DNA from: Aquibacillus sediminis
GTDB taxonomy: Bacteria > Bacillota > Bacilli > Bacillales > Amphibacillaceae
Direction of reading: 5' to 3'
NCBI RefSeq assembly: GCF_005870085.1
Contig: NZ_SZNM01000015.1
Coordinates: forward strand, 1-64,000
Length of the DNA stretch: 64,000 nucleotides
Shown here: piece by piece, positions 18,005-26,658 of the stretch
How positions within the stretch are numbered: the first letter of the stretch is position 1
How the letters are laid out: every line of letters begins with the position of its first letter
Notes under the pieces: model-generated
Databases searched by the model: none
Seen by the model: only the letters and a program-made list of their open reading frames with translations
What the model was told of the DNA's origin: nothing
Translations under genes and position numbers: made by a program

Positions 18005-18017
18005 GGGGGGGGGGGGG
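18005..18017. repeat. Homopolymer run of 13 G
   Basis: An uninterrupted G13 tract at the left edge of the palindrome cluster. It is intergenic, so there is no coding phase-variation target. Confidence 0.8.
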
Positions 18018-18027
18018 ACAGGCAGCG

Positions 18028-18316
18028 TATGAATAACGGAATGAGGAACCACTTCGTAGGGGGAACCGGGTCATGAGTCCGCTATTTCATGAAAAAAGCT
18101 TCTAATACAGGGGGTAGCGGTCCGTGAGTCCGCTAATAGGTCCTAAAGTAGGGAAAATCATTAAAAAACACCATATAGCGGAATGAGGAACCGCTTCGCA
18201 CTTCAAAATGGGGGTATTTTGCCGAATAGCGGAATGAGGAACCGCCTCATAGCATGAACCGGTTCGTGGTTCCGCTATTTCGTGAAAATGAACACCAAAA
18301 CAGAGGGTGACAGGCA
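18028..18316. repeat. Cluster of AGCGGAATGAGGAACCGC palindromes
   Basis: Three units contain AGCGGAATGAGGAACCGC or a near match (about 18034, 18176, 18226), each paired with reversed partners such as GTGAGTCCGCTA (18126) and GTGGTTCCGCTATTTC (18271). Units are about 65-80 bp with arms TAGCGG / CCGCTA. The block ends in GGGTGACAGGCACCACA, a further short element also seen at 21656 and 50242. No gene lies here. Confidence 0.7.
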
Positions 18317-18325
18317 CCACATGAA

Positions 18326-18823
18326 CTACAAGATTTTCGACATATAGTATTCATCAACAAATTCTCCATCAATGAATAGTGAATTTCTTTTTGTCCCTTC
18401 TATTTCAAACCCTACTATTCTATATAAGGATAAAGCTGCCTCATTTTTTGTGACGACGGTTAACTCTAACCTAGTGATATTATTGTTATTAGCCCAATGC
18501 TCCAATTCATTAAACAACTTTGTTCCAATTCCTCGCCCTCTAAACCCTTGTAAAATGCCAATGACAACGTATATTGAATGCCTATTCCTTCGTGCATTTC
18601 CACCTATTGCTAACAAGTATCCTACTAATTCATTATCCTTTTCTGCTACTAGTATAGTAGAATTTTCAGCAGATTTTATGCTCTTTATCATCTTTAATTG
18701 GTCGTCCGTTTGCATAGTTCTTTCTCCGGCTTCCCAAAGCATAAAGTCCGAACTTTTCTCAACCTCCTTTGTAAGATTTGTTAGTTTTTCAGCATCAGAT
18801 GTTTTGATTTCTCTAACGATCAT
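18326..18823 (-). CDS. GNAT-family N-acetyltransferase
   Basis: The 165-residue protein has the acetyl-CoA motif A: YVVIGILQGFRGRGIGTKLF (R/Q-x-x-G-x-G/A) near residue 90. Motif B, ALSLYRIVGFEIEGT, follows near residue 130. It transfers acetyl to an amine on an unknown substrate. RBS GGGAGAG precedes the ATG. Confidence 0.85.
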   Translation of the reverse strand: MIVREIKTSDAEKLTNLTKEVEKSSDFMLWEAGERTMQTDDQLKMIKSIKSAENSTILVAEKDNELVGYLLAIGGNARRNRHSIYVVIGILQGFRGRGIGTKLFNELEHWANNNNITRLELTVVTKNEAALSLYRIVGFEIEGTKRNSLFIDGEFVDEYYMSKIL

Positions 18824-18916
18824 TGCTTTTCTCTCCCTATATTCCGTTTATTTATGTAAGTGAAACTGGTTCCTCTCGTTGTGGTAATGCCGCCGTTTAC
18901 TAAAAGCAACACTATT

Positions 18917-19428
18917 TCACATGTTATCAATACCCCAATAAATTTCATTGGCTTCATTGTAAATCTGTTTTAAGCCTGCTTTTTCTAACACCCGTATAGA
19001 TGCGTAATTTTCATTTGAACAGCTTGCAGTTATTCTCTTAACTTTTGGTTGTTTCAACCCCCACTCAATCATTGCAATTGCCATTTCAGTAGCATATCCA
19101 TTACCTTGATAACTTGGAAGAATACTGTATCCTAAGTCCATTTCTCCATTTTCGTCAGGTCCACCTTTAAATCCCATATCCCCAATAATGATATTATCAT
19201 CTGTGTGAATGATAATACCTTCCCACTCATTCTCTTCGGGATACTGACTAATCGTTCAATTTTATAAGGAAGTAATTCTTTATAAACATCCATAGGATAT
19301 TCCGATGGCACATTATAATTTGTTATTTTTTCCAACTCTCCATTACCGACTAAAGAAGCTTTCATCATTTCTATTGAGAAAGTAACTAAAGTTAATCGAT
19401 CTGTTTTGACATAAGGCATATTCTCCAT
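18917..19428 (-). pseudogene. RimJ/RimL-type GNAT split by a frameshift
   Basis: The N-terminal half (from 19428, MENMPYVKTDRLTLVTFSIE) runs to ERLVS at about 19245. The expected QYPEENEWEGIIIHTDDN and the motif LPSYQGNGYATEM then continue in another frame to the stop at 18917. A one-base indel near 19245 would restore a protein of about 170 residues. Inactive unless the base call is wrong. Confidence 0.75.
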
Positions 19429-19640
19429 GTCCTTTCTAATTTAAATTGGATACCATCTGTTTGGTTTGTAACTTATGACCATATAAATTTAGGTTATTTA
19501 GCATCACGAAAAAAAGTTATTAAACATACCTTTTTCTTTAACAAAATAAAAGCTGCCGCAACCCATTCGTTTCATATATTCTTCTTTACCAATTTGTAAA
19601 AATATTGACGTTTTTCAACAGCATTTCAACTCATTTACTT

Positions 19641-20549
19641 TCACATCACACCTGAATCAATTACCAATCGTGGCGGAGACGTTGTAAGCTTTGCGTTTAC
19701 TCCTAGTGGCACGCCATAATTAGGTTGGCAATGTCCGATGTTAAATTTCTCAACAACAGGAAAAGATGCACTAGCGAAAAAATCTTGAAACACCTTTTTT
19801 ATTTTCGTGTCTTCGTCTGGGTCCACTTGGAAGTTACCAATAACCACACCTTCGACAGTATCGAAAACCCCCGCTTGTTCGAGGTGAGTAAGCATTAAAT
19901 CTATCTTAAACGCAGGTTCCTGAACATCCTCAATGAGTAGGATGGCTCCGTCTGTATTCACTTGATAGGGCGTTCCCAAACCATTGGTGAGCAAAGTTAG
20001 ATTCCCTCCCACCAAACGACCTTCTCCCGTTCCATTAACTATCGTGTAGAGGGGAGATTTACTAGAGTCATAAGTCATAGATTCTCCAGTGAATAAAGAT
20101 AAAAATGAGGATGCTGTCTCCTTTGTTCTTGCTTTGTCATTCAAATCGGATGCCACCATCGGTCCGTGGAAAGTAACTAAGTCACAACATTTTTGAATTG
20201 CATTTAGGAGATATGTAATATCACTATACCCCCAGAATATCTTAGGATTTCTCTGTATCTTTCCATAATCAATCAATGGTGCAATTCTAGCTGTACCGAA
20301 TCCCCCATTAGCGCAAAAAATCCCGCGAATAGCCGGATCGAAAAAGGCATCGTGCAAATCAGCAAGCCTCATTTGATCTAAATCAACAAGATCCTCCTTC
20401 ACGTCGAACAAGGATCGCCCCAAAACAACATTAAGCCCCATTTCTTCAAGTACACGTTTTCCCTGTATCATATGCTCTTTGTCTGGTGGTCCCGCTGGTG
20501 CAATAATCGCTACCCGATCACCTTTTCTTAAAGCAGGTGGTTTGATCAT
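19641..20549 (-). CDS. LD-carboxypeptidase (S66 family)
   Basis: The 302-residue serine peptidase opens MIKPPALRKGDRVAIIAPAG. The nucleophile lies in FWGYSDIT (near residue 110) and the later GNLTLL and ED blocks fit the S66 LdcA/MccF fold. Members trim the terminal D-Ala from murein tetrapeptides or inactivate microcin C-like compounds. The start is the ATG at 20549 behind GGGAGGAAGG; the longer open frame has no site. Confidence 0.85.
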   Translation of the reverse strand: MIKPPALRKGDRVAIIAPAGPPDKEHMIQGKRVLEEMGLNVVLGRSLFDVKEDLVDLDQMRLADLHDAFFDPAIRGIFCANGGFGTARIAPLIDYGKIQRNPKIFWGYSDITYLLNAIQKCCDLVTFHGPMVASDLNDKARTKETASSFLSLFTGESMTYDSSKSPLYTIVNGTGEGRLVGGNLTLLTNGLGTPYQVNTDGAILLIEDVQEPAFKIDLMLTHLEQAGVFDTVEGVVIGNFQVDPDEDTKIKKVFQDFFASASFPVVEKFNIGHCQPNYGVPLGVNAKLTTSPPRLVIDSGVM

Positions 20550-20684
20550 AAACCTTCCTCCCTTTCCTATATTCTGATATGTATTTACCTTGAACTGATT
20601 CTTAAACGATCGTACATCTTTCTTCAAACAATGGAGGAACTGCCTTTTCCATAAATGCATACCATTTGTTGAGAAACATTGGAT

Positions 20685-21239
20685 TTAATTACAATTGATT
20701 GCTTCCCACTCTTTTTTCAATATCCCCATCTTTATTGCATCAAAATATTCACCATTAACCATTCTCGCTTCTCTTATTCTAGCTTCTTCTTTCATTCCCA
20801 ATTTGTCCGCTACCTTTATCATTCTTACGTTTCCTGACCACGTTGACATACCTAATCTATGTATATCAGTGGAGGTGAAAAGGTATTCAATCCACAATTT
20901 ATATGCTTCTGTACCGAAGCCACCGTTCCAAAAATTGCTGTCATAGATCACAATTCCTGTTTCCAGCCAGTTTGTGTTTCTATCAATCCAATAAGAACCA
21001 ACGTAACCAATCGTTTTTCCGTCACACTGTATAACAAGTGAAGAAGGAATGCCTGGTAAAATTTCGTTATCCCAACCTGTTCTGTACGCTTCTTTTGTTA
21101 ATTTCTCTTCAGGAATATAAGGACCGTTCCATTTTTTTGCTTCTTGTTTTTTCTCTTCGAATTTCCAAAAATATAGTTCATCCAATTCCATTGTTGTTGC
21201 TTCTTTTAGAACAACTTTGTTTCCTGTTATTCTTAACAT
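20685..21239 (-). CDS. RimJ/RimL-type N-acetyltransferase
   Basis: The 184-residue GNAT has the acceptor-side motif IVIYDSNFWNGGFGTEAYKL near residue 95 and the closing block SGNVRMIKVADKLGMKEEAR. Such proteins acetylate N termini or small amines. RBS GGGGAG precedes the ATG. It belongs to a set of five GNAT genes and one GNAT pseudogene in this window. Confidence 0.85.
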   Translation of the reverse strand: MLRITGNKVVLKEATTMELDELYFWKFEEKKQEAKKWNGPYIPEEKLTKEAYRTGWDNEILPGIPSSLVIQCDGKTIGYVGSYWIDRNTNWLETGIVIYDSNFWNGGFGTEAYKLWIEYLFTSTDIHRLGMSTWSGNVRMIKVADKLGMKEEARIREARMVNGEYFDAIKMGILKKEWEAINCN

Positions 21240-21339
21240 AATAAAAAAATTCTCCCCTTATTTTATCTATGTAAATACTTATCATCGTTTTGAGTATAGT
21301 CCCGCTACTTTACTTCAATAAGAAAAATAGCACCCGTTC

Positions 21340-21440
21340 TCATAACGATTTATTTCTTCTGTTCTCTAAACCTTTAAACAAATATCTAATTCCTCTACCA
21401 ACCAATAGTTCATCTGAGTATCTTGGTATCACATGAAAAC
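21340..21440 (-). pseudogene. C-terminal remnant of a HIT protein
   Basis: The minus strand reads HVIPRYSDELLVGRGIRYLF, KGLENRR, close to the end of the intact HIT gene at 27341-27736 (HVIPRYSGKPLAGKGIRYMF). The histidine triad itself is lost. The nucleotide match covers about 90 bp. Confidence 0.8.
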
Positions 21441-21457
21441 AGATCGGTTGCTTGTAG

Positions 21458-21672
21458 AAGGAGCGGACATTTATTCCGCTATTCTTGCTCAAAACAATGA
21501 TTTTGAGAGCTGATCGGACATTTGTTCCTTTATTTCTCATAAAACAAGCCTTTTTGCCAAGATTTTAATGAAATAGAGAACTAAATGTCCGCTCGAACCC
21601 TAAAACAGGCCTTTTTTCTTGAAATAGCGCACTAAATGTCCCATGAAAAAACTTTGGGTGACAGGCACCATA
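21458..21672. repeat. Family-C repeat, copy 1
   Basis: A chain of GCGGACATTTATTCCGC / CGGACATTTGTTCCTTTATT units with reversed partners AACTAAATGTCCGCTCG and ACTAAATGTCCC, ending in GGGTGACAGGCACC. About 130 bp match 61318-61445 and shorter parts match the family-D repeats around the Mrp operon. Confidence 0.7.
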
Positions 21673-21677
21673 TAAAA

Positions 21678-22484
21678 CTACTGCAAATAATTAGAAACTA
21701 ACTCATAGCATCTTTCTTTTGTAAGCGTTGCTTGTGTAGCAACATATTCTAATGACTCCATGGAGCCGCCCTCATATTTTAACGATGCTTCTTTCGCAGT
21801 TTCGTCTCTGTGTTTGATCCAATTCCGTTGTGCTTCTCTTAATTTTTCCATCTGTTCTTTACTAAGCTGTTCCTTCAAGACTCCATAAATTTCGTTCAAC
21901 TCCACATCCCAAATTTTATATCTATTCGCTTCCTCTTCCTCCATATCTAATGTTGTTGTCGCTTCCGAGTTTTGTCGTAATTCTTTCATCTCTTGTTCGA
22001 TCGCATTTAACTGCTTGATATATGCTTCTTTTTCGGTATCACTCACTTCCAATTGATATAATTCATATGTACCATCTTGATAAACTTTGTAGTAACCTAA
22101 GTTTCCTGTTTTGCCAGATACACGCAATTGTATGTCAACCAGCTGGATCGTATAATACGATCCGTTGTCATCGGTTACAAGTTTTCCATCTGTACCAAAC
22201 GTAATAGCATCATCGTTTCCCTCTTTTAATTGTTGCTTTAAGTATTGGACCGCTTCCTCCCCGCTTGTAATTTGACTATTAGGTGCCGATGATTTCTGAT
22301 CAGTTTGCTTAGCAACCTGATCTTGTTCTTCGGTCTTTTCACTAATTTCTGCATCAACATCTAGCGCACCCTTTGTTGCTGGTCGATCACTTGTACTCTG
22401 CTTAGCGGACGTGCCGCAAGCAGTAAAGATAATTAATACTACTGTTAACAACATTACCAACAAAAAATTACGACAATTTTTCAT
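21678..22484 (-). CDS. Lipoprotein with LprI-type (DUF1311) domain
   Basis: About 268 residues. The signal peptide MKNCRNFLLVMLLTVVLIIF TAC has a lipobox cysteine. A low-complexity linker and a central region follow, then a C-terminal LprI/DUF1311 module (about 190-265: LNEIYGVLKEQLSKEQMEKL, REAQRNWIKHRD). LprI domains bind lysozyme-like inhibitors or act in the envelope; the role here is unknown. Preferred start 22484 (AGGGGA site); an ATG 6 codons upstream is possible. Confidence 0.78.
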   Translation of the reverse strand: MKNCRNFLLVMLLTVVLIIFTACGTSAKQSTSDRPATKGALDVDAEISEKTEEQDQVAKQTDQKSSAPNSQITSGEEAVQYLKQQLKEGNDDAITFGTDGKLVTDDNGSYYTIQLVDIQLRVSGKTGNLGYYKVYQDGTYELYQLEVSDTEKEAYIKQLNAIEQEMKELRQNSEATTTLDMEEEEANRYKIWDVELNEIYGVLKEQLSKEQMEKLREAQRNWIKHRDETAKEASLKYEGGSMESLEYVATQATLTKERCYELVSNYLQ

Positions 22485-22675
22485 TCTTAATCCCCTTTTC
22501 ATAATCCACACCTTTACCTGCAGAAACTAGAAAACTTCACCTTAATTGTCTAGTAGACATTCGACTACAATAATTAGTAACATGCAAATAGAAATTCCTC
22601 ATAGTTTGTTTTATCCCCTGCATTAAATGACCTCTCTTTCGATCATACAAAAACGCTCACACTGTCTATTAAGCC

Positions 22676-23353
22676 TTAAAAATGTTTTAAAGCTTCCCGC
22701 TTACTAAGTGGTTTTAAATTATTGTTAGCAACAAAAGACTTTACATTATTAGGGCGAGTTTTTGCATATTCACGTAATATCCATCCAATTGCTTTTTGTA
22801 CGAAAAATTCATCGCTACTTTTTCGTCTTAGAATATATTCAAATAGCCGTTCTTCATCTGTTTTATCTTTGTAGTATAGTTGATATAATATGGCTGACCT
22901 CTGTAACCAAATATTATCATCCTCAATCCATTGATCAGGAAAGGCAAGAATAAGTTCAGGATCCTTCGAAAATAAATATCCCATGATATGAGGGGAGAGC
23001 ACATCCACTGTATCCCACCATGACTTTTTCACGATTAAATTGGATAACCACATCGTATCCTCGCTGCTTAAGTCTTTTTTTGCTATGTTGAGAATATCAA
23101 GGGCTGCTTTTTGATATTCTCTTTCTGGAAGGTCCCAAAGCATTAAAATGAATTCTTTTAGTTCCCTTTTCTGAGGTAATCCATTTTCCTTTATAAACTG
23201 TTTAGTTAATCGTCGACGAATAGGTGTCCGAATACCTAAGAATTCAAATTGATTTCTTAAATAATTTTCAGACCATTTAGCATACTTTTCATCTGTGTAG
23301 GCTGAATAGACATCCATCAGTTTTTCAAGGTATGTATTTAGTGAATGAGTCAT
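22676..23353 (-). CDS. DNA alkylation repair protein, AlkD-like
   Basis: About 225 residues of HEAT-like helices with the AlkD family landmarks FLGIRTPIRRRLTKQF near residue 35, VKKSWWDTVDVLSPHI near 120 and FFVQKAIGWILREYAKT near 195. AlkD glycosylases excise N3/N7-alkylated purines, contacting DNA backbone with Trp/Asp of the WWDTVD block. Start 23353 is behind AAAGGTG; a GTG three codons upstream is possible. Confidence 0.85.
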   Translation of the reverse strand: MTHSLNTYLEKLMDVYSAYTDEKYAKWSENYLRNQFEFLGIRTPIRRRLTKQFIKENGLPQKRELKEFILMLWDLPEREYQKAALDILNIAKKDLSSEDTMWLSNLIVKKSWWDTVDVLSPHIMGYLFSKDPELILAFPDQWIEDDNIWLQRSAILYQLYYKDKTDEERLFEYILRRKSSDEFFVQKAIGWILREYAKTRPNNVKSFVANNNLKPLSKREALKHF

Positions 23354-23464
23354 ATTTGTCACCTTTCATTGAAGTTTTTCGTTTATTAGTAACTTTTTTC
23401 TGCCTCGTTAACACAAATGGATCTGTTGCCCTGACAACTCCTTATTGAATGTTCGCACCATCCT

Positions 23465-24088
23465 TTAATTTTTCAATTCTTCCAAATGCGAGGTATCATA
23501 TGTATATACTACCTCATAGAACTCACTGTTTATATTTATCAAAGTTAAACTTGCTGAAGGGATAGGTGGTGTGGACCATAGATTTTCAAGTGGAACTTTT
23601 TCAAAGTAAGTCATCAAAAGTTTAAGTGCAATCGAATGCGTTACGATCAGGACACTTTCAGATGGATGTTGCTTCACAATATATTTTACTGCTTTTACCA
23701 TTCTTTCTTGGACGTTAACAAATGGCTCAACTGATTTATTAGAAAAAAGATGTGGTGTCTCCCAAAAAGATAACCATTCTTCAGGACTTTCCCTTTTATT
23801 TTCCTCAAAAGTCTTACCTTCCCAACTTCCAAATGAAAGTTCTTTTAAATCATCCATTTTAACTACTTTAAGAGGTCGTTCGCCTTTTATGATCTCAGCA
23901 GTTTGTATCGCCCTGTCGCTTGTACTTGAATAGATAGCATCTAATGGTACATCTAAACATCTATGCGATAATTGCCTTGCTTGATTTATTCCTTTATCTG
24001 TTAAGGGAGAGTCTTTCCACCCTTGCATCAGTTTCTTCGTGTTCCAAACCGTTTCTCCGTGTCTCGTAAAATATACGTGTGTACTCAT
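23465..24088 (-). CDS. Histidine phosphatase family protein
   Basis: The 207-residue protein begins MSTHVYFTRHGETVWN; the RHGET motif supplies the phospho-accepting His. SSTSDRAIQTAEI (Arg) near residue 60, LKELSFGSWEG (Glu) near 82 and VTHSIALK (second His) near 150 complete the site. Broad phosphatase or cobalamin/phosphoglycerate-type; the substrate is unknown. The start is ATG at 24088 behind CGGAGGAAG, not the upstream extension. Confidence 0.88.
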   Translation of the reverse strand: MSTHVYFTRHGETVWNTKKLMQGWKDSPLTDKGINQARQLSHRCLDVPLDAIYSSTSDRAIQTAEIIKGERPLKVVKMDDLKELSFGSWEGKTFEENKRESPEEWLSFWETPHLFSNKSVEPFVNVQERMVKAVKYIVKQHPSESVLIVTHSIALKLLMTYFEKVPLENLWSTPPIPSASLTLININSEFYEVVYTYDTSHLEELKN

Positions 24089-24203
24089 TTTCTTCCTCCG
24101 AATTTTTTCTCTATTTTTTATAATAAAAACTGCTTGCATTAAACTGCCAAAATAAGAGCTACGTATCAACATCTCTCACACTCACTTTTCGTTTTCAATT
24201 ATT

Positions 24204-24512
24204 CTAAATGCCATACGTATTAAAAATTTCAGGACACGAAAGGATTAGCACTAACCCTATAACTGCAGTCACAAAAAAACAAATCCAGCCTATTATATTT
24301 ACTTTAGTTTCAACTCCAGCTTTCTTTTCTAATTTACTAATGTAGACCGTGATCACTGTAATACCAATAAAAGGAATCACTCCTATAAAATGAAATCCAA
24401 TATAAGATTTATCTACCAGAAATAAAACCACAACAAGTTGGATCACTGGCATTAAAATTCTATTTAATAACGTTAGAATAGAATTTTCCCCCGCTTTAAG
24501 CACAACATTCAC
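24204..24512 (-). CDS. Small membrane protein of unknown function
   Basis: 102 residues with three hydrophobic segments separated by KLEKKAGVETK. It starts at GTG without a clear binding site. I do not recognise it; conserved hypothetical status cannot be judged from sequence alone. Confidence 0.45.
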   Translation of the reverse strand: MNVVLKAGENSILTLLNRILMPVIQLVVVLFLVDKSYIGFHFIGVIPFIGITVITVYISKLEKKAGVETKVNIIGWICFFVTAVIGLVLILSCPEIFNTYGI

Positions 24513-24552
24513 TCAGATCATTTTATCATATAATTCTAATAATTTTTTCCAT

Positions 24553-24583
24553 AAAAAAAGAACGTCTCCTAGACTTGACGTTC
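24553..24583 (-). terminator. Intrinsic terminator
   Basis: GAACGTC (24560-24566) pairs with GACGTTC (24577-24583). On the minus strand it is followed by seven T. It would end transcripts from 24711-24959. Confidence 0.75.
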
Positions 24584-24710
24584 TCCTTGGTGTGGCAACT
24601 TTAAGTACACTACCTCAACAACAGTGTTTGAATATAAAAAAATAACATTATATTATTGATCCGAAGCTAAAATATTAACAACACTAGTAAATGATTTACA
24701 AAGTCTTCCT

Positions 24711-24959
24711 TCATAACCTCATACCTCTAAAACCTATAGCTTTTCTCATCTCAATAACGATTTCTTCAGCACCTGTATGATAAACAATGGTATCGTCCTT
24801 AGATTTAAGTAACTCTTTAGTAGCTAATTTAGGGTCTTCAATAACATTTATTAATGCAACATCAGTTACAATCTTTTTATCATTTTCTAGGTAAAAGTCA
24901 ATGATGTTAAGTTTCACATATTGATTTGGGTACATTTTTCTAACCTCTGACCACTTCAT
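24711..24959 (-). CDS. Small hypothetical protein
   Basis: 82 residues from the ATG at 24959 (GGGATGG site): MKWSEVRKMYPNQYVKLNII, then an acidic beta-rich body and the C terminus MRKAIGFRGMRL. No motif I know. The size, and a neighbouring PemK locus about 310 bp upstream, would also suit a toxin-antitoxin partner, but there is no direct evidence. Confidence 0.5.
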   Translation of the reverse strand: MKWSEVRKMYPNQYVKLNIIDFYLENDKKIVTDVALINVIEDPKLATKELLKSKDDTIVYHTGAEEIVIEMRKAIGFRGMRL

Positions 24960-25236
24960 AATAGACACCATCCCTTTTACTCTTTACCATTATTACATCA
25001 TCGTTTTAGACAGCGATCATGTGTTATAGTGACTGTCTTTAAAGTAAACCGCGTTGTGCTAAATCCCCCCGTTTCTTCAGCAAATTACTCATTACTTTGA
25101 TTTATCTTTTTTAATAAATCAATTATTTCTTCATTTTATTTCCCCGTCTAAAACTGTACTTCAATAGATAAAAGAGTAATAACAATCGCTTTTGTTAATT
25201 TAAATGTATTGATTTACAAACAACAATTATTAAAAA

Positions 25237-25262
25237 GAGGACTGCAATAATTAACAGCCCTC
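25237..25262 (-). terminator. Intrinsic terminator of the PemK locus
   Basis: On the minus strand GAGGGCTG, a 9-base loop and CAGTCCTC with one mismatch are followed by TTTTT. It starts only 5 bp behind the toxin stop. Confidence 0.7.
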
Positions 25263-25266
25263 ACTT

Positions 25267-25602
25267 TTATTTTATTAACTCATTAACCTTGTTTCGAACA
25301 TTATCCATAACTTCCGTATTAATTTGGCCAAACTTCTTTCTAACAATATCTTTGGATAGCGTATACACTTTGTCAGCTCTAATTGCTGATGCAACCTTAA
25401 GCTTTCCTTCCTTTAAATCTTTTGATTCAATTACAACTGAATAATCAAGATTTCGTAATTGTGAAGTAATAGCAACAACAACAATATCGTCAGTCACTTC
25501 ATTATAACTGTTACTTGAAATTACAAGAACAGGGCGTTGTTTTCTATTTGTTAAGTCACTAAAAGGAATAGGTAATAGAACGATATCACCTTGTTTATAC
25601 AT
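25267..25602 (-). CDS. PemK/MazF-type mRNA interferase toxin
   Basis: The 111-residue toxin opens MYKQGDIVLLPIPFSDLTNR then KQRPVLVISSNSYNEV, the conserved PemK/MazF beta-barrel start with GDIV and RPVLV. IRADKVYTLSKDIVRKKFGQ near residue 80 closes the fold. The family cleaves mRNA at short sequences. The start at 25602 overlaps the antitoxin stop by 8 bp, the classical coupled arrangement; a longer frame to 25629 lies within the antitoxin. Confidence 0.88.
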   Translation of the reverse strand: MYKQGDIVLLPIPFSDLTNRKQRPVLVISSNSYNEVTDDIVVVAITSQLRNLDYSVVIESKDLKEGKLKVASAIRADKVYTLSKDIVRKKFGQINTEVMDNVRNKVNELIK

Positions 25603-25792
25603 CGTTCCAAACCTCGTCATCAATGTCATTATCCCAAAAATCTAGACTACTTTCGCTAGCCTTTGTTAAGTCCTCAGATAAACTTTTTTCCCTCTTAATT
25701 TTAAGATATTCTGCAAAATCTAAGATTTTATCCACTTCTTGTTCAGGTATCTCATCAATAATTTTAAGTAAACGCTCTTTCGCTGTATTCAT
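25595..25792 (-). CDS. Antitoxin of the PemK locus
   Basis: 65 residues: MNTAKERLLKIIDEIPEQEV then DKILDFAEYLKIKREKSL, an amphipathic N-terminal helix pair typical of DUF2281-like antitoxins. An acidic C-terminal tail with three Trp (DFWDNDIDDEVWNDV) probably blocks the toxin groove. RBS GAGGTG precedes the ATG. The two genes form one operon. Confidence 0.82.
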   Translation of the reverse strand: MNTAKERLLKIIDEIPEQEVDKILDFAEYLKIKREKSLSEDLTKASESSLDFWDNDIDDEVWNDV

Positions 25793-25896
25793 ATTGCGTT
25801 CACCTCTTCCGTATATAAAGTTTATTCTATTATACCACGATTTAAATGATATTCGAGGATTAAAGAAAAGCTCCTAACAATTCAAGTGTAATTATT

Positions 25897-26134
25897 TTAA
25901 TATCTAAGACTGAAACACCTCTTATCCCCAATCCACGAGGGATCGAACCCCTTACATATACGCTATGTAACTCTACTGGGGTTTGATATTATTTTGTTAC
26001 TTCCTCTAATTACCTTGTAATATTCAGATTAATTTTATTGAAACTTGAATCATTTAGTATATATCCATTATCATCGATTGGACAAAAACGTCCATTGTTT
26101 TTAATAGTTGTCACGATATGGAGTGCCTAACCCT
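25897..26134 (-). pseudogene. N-terminal remnant of the nucleotidyltransferase gene
   Basis: About 215 bp match the 5 prime part of the gene at 27761-28618 at high identity (for example CACCTCTTATCCCCAATCC and CATTATCATCG blocks). A short deletion at about 25976 breaks the frame. The match stops within a few bases of the intact gene's start, and the half element GATATGGAGTGCCTAACC of repeat family A follows at once. Confidence 0.85.
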
Positions 26135-26182
26135 TAGTTCTATAAAAATAACATCATAGCCACTAATTCAAAGCCATGATGT

Positions 26183-26326
26183 TTATTTGTCTACATATTT
26201 AAAGTTCCTCGCGTTGTGGATCCTTCTTGCAAACAACCTTGCATACTCTTCAGAGTCTTCAGCAATATAGGTACAAACGTTATCTAAATCTTTTACAGCA
26301 GATTCTGCCCACCTTAATTCAGCCAT
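26183..26326 (-). pseudogene. ParE/RelE toxin with internal deletion
   Basis: The 47-residue frame reads MAELRWAESAVKDLDNVCTY IAEDSEEYARLFARRI then HNARNFKYVDK. Both ends are family-typical (N-terminal helix pair; C-terminal HxARNFK strand), but the roughly 50 central residues are missing without a frame change. ParE/RelE toxins are about 95-105 residues. The ATG overlaps the antitoxin stop by 13 bp. Probably inactive. Confidence 0.7.
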
Positions 26327-26496
26327 TTACCTAATTTCTCCTTAACTACATCATGAGAAACAAATTTTTCATCATCCAGCTCTTTAATCCCTTTATCTAT
26401 TTTTTTTCTAACATAAAGCTCATGCATAATATCATCGATGGTTACATTTTCGGGTAAATCCTTAATTAGTTTAATTACTTCTTCTTTCGTGCTAAT
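26314..26496 (-). CDS. Antitoxin of the decayed ParE/RelE locus
   Basis: 60 residues: ISTKEEVIKLIKDLPENVTI then DDIMHELYVRKKIDKGIKEL, ending VVKEKLGKWLN, closely like antitoxins found with ParE/RelE toxins (D-D-I-M-x-E-L-Y motif). The strong AAGGAGGT is followed by an ATG in the wrong frame (26503), which stops after three codons. An ATT at 26496 lies 7 bases behind the site in the right frame. Either a rare start or a one-base lesion. Confidence 0.65.
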   Translation of the reverse strand: MSTKEEVIKLIKDLPENVTIDDIMHELYVRKKIDKGIKELDDEKFVSHDVVKEKLGKWLN

Positions 26497-26595
26497 ATGA
26501 CATACCTCCTTATCAAGGTGTTACATAATTATTATAATACACATCATGCTTTATAACATTACTATTTAGACTAATAATCAAATTTGCTTTTATTG

Positions 26596-26645
26596 GGTGG
26601 GCAGCAACTCCTCGTGGACATGTGTCCATATGGAGTGCCTGACCT
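26596..26645. repeat. Family-A palindrome, copy 6
   Basis: GCAGCAACTCCTCGTGGACA, TGTGTCCATATGGAGTGCCT, GACC. The inner stem TGGACA / TGTCCA is intact; the left outer arm is worn. It lies just behind the transglutaminase stop. Confidence 0.75.
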
Positions 26646-26658
26646 TTAGTAAGCAAAC

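Noticed and set aside
18102-18320. 72-codon minus-strand open frame
   Set aside because: It consists wholly of the AGCGGAATGAGG palindrome units.
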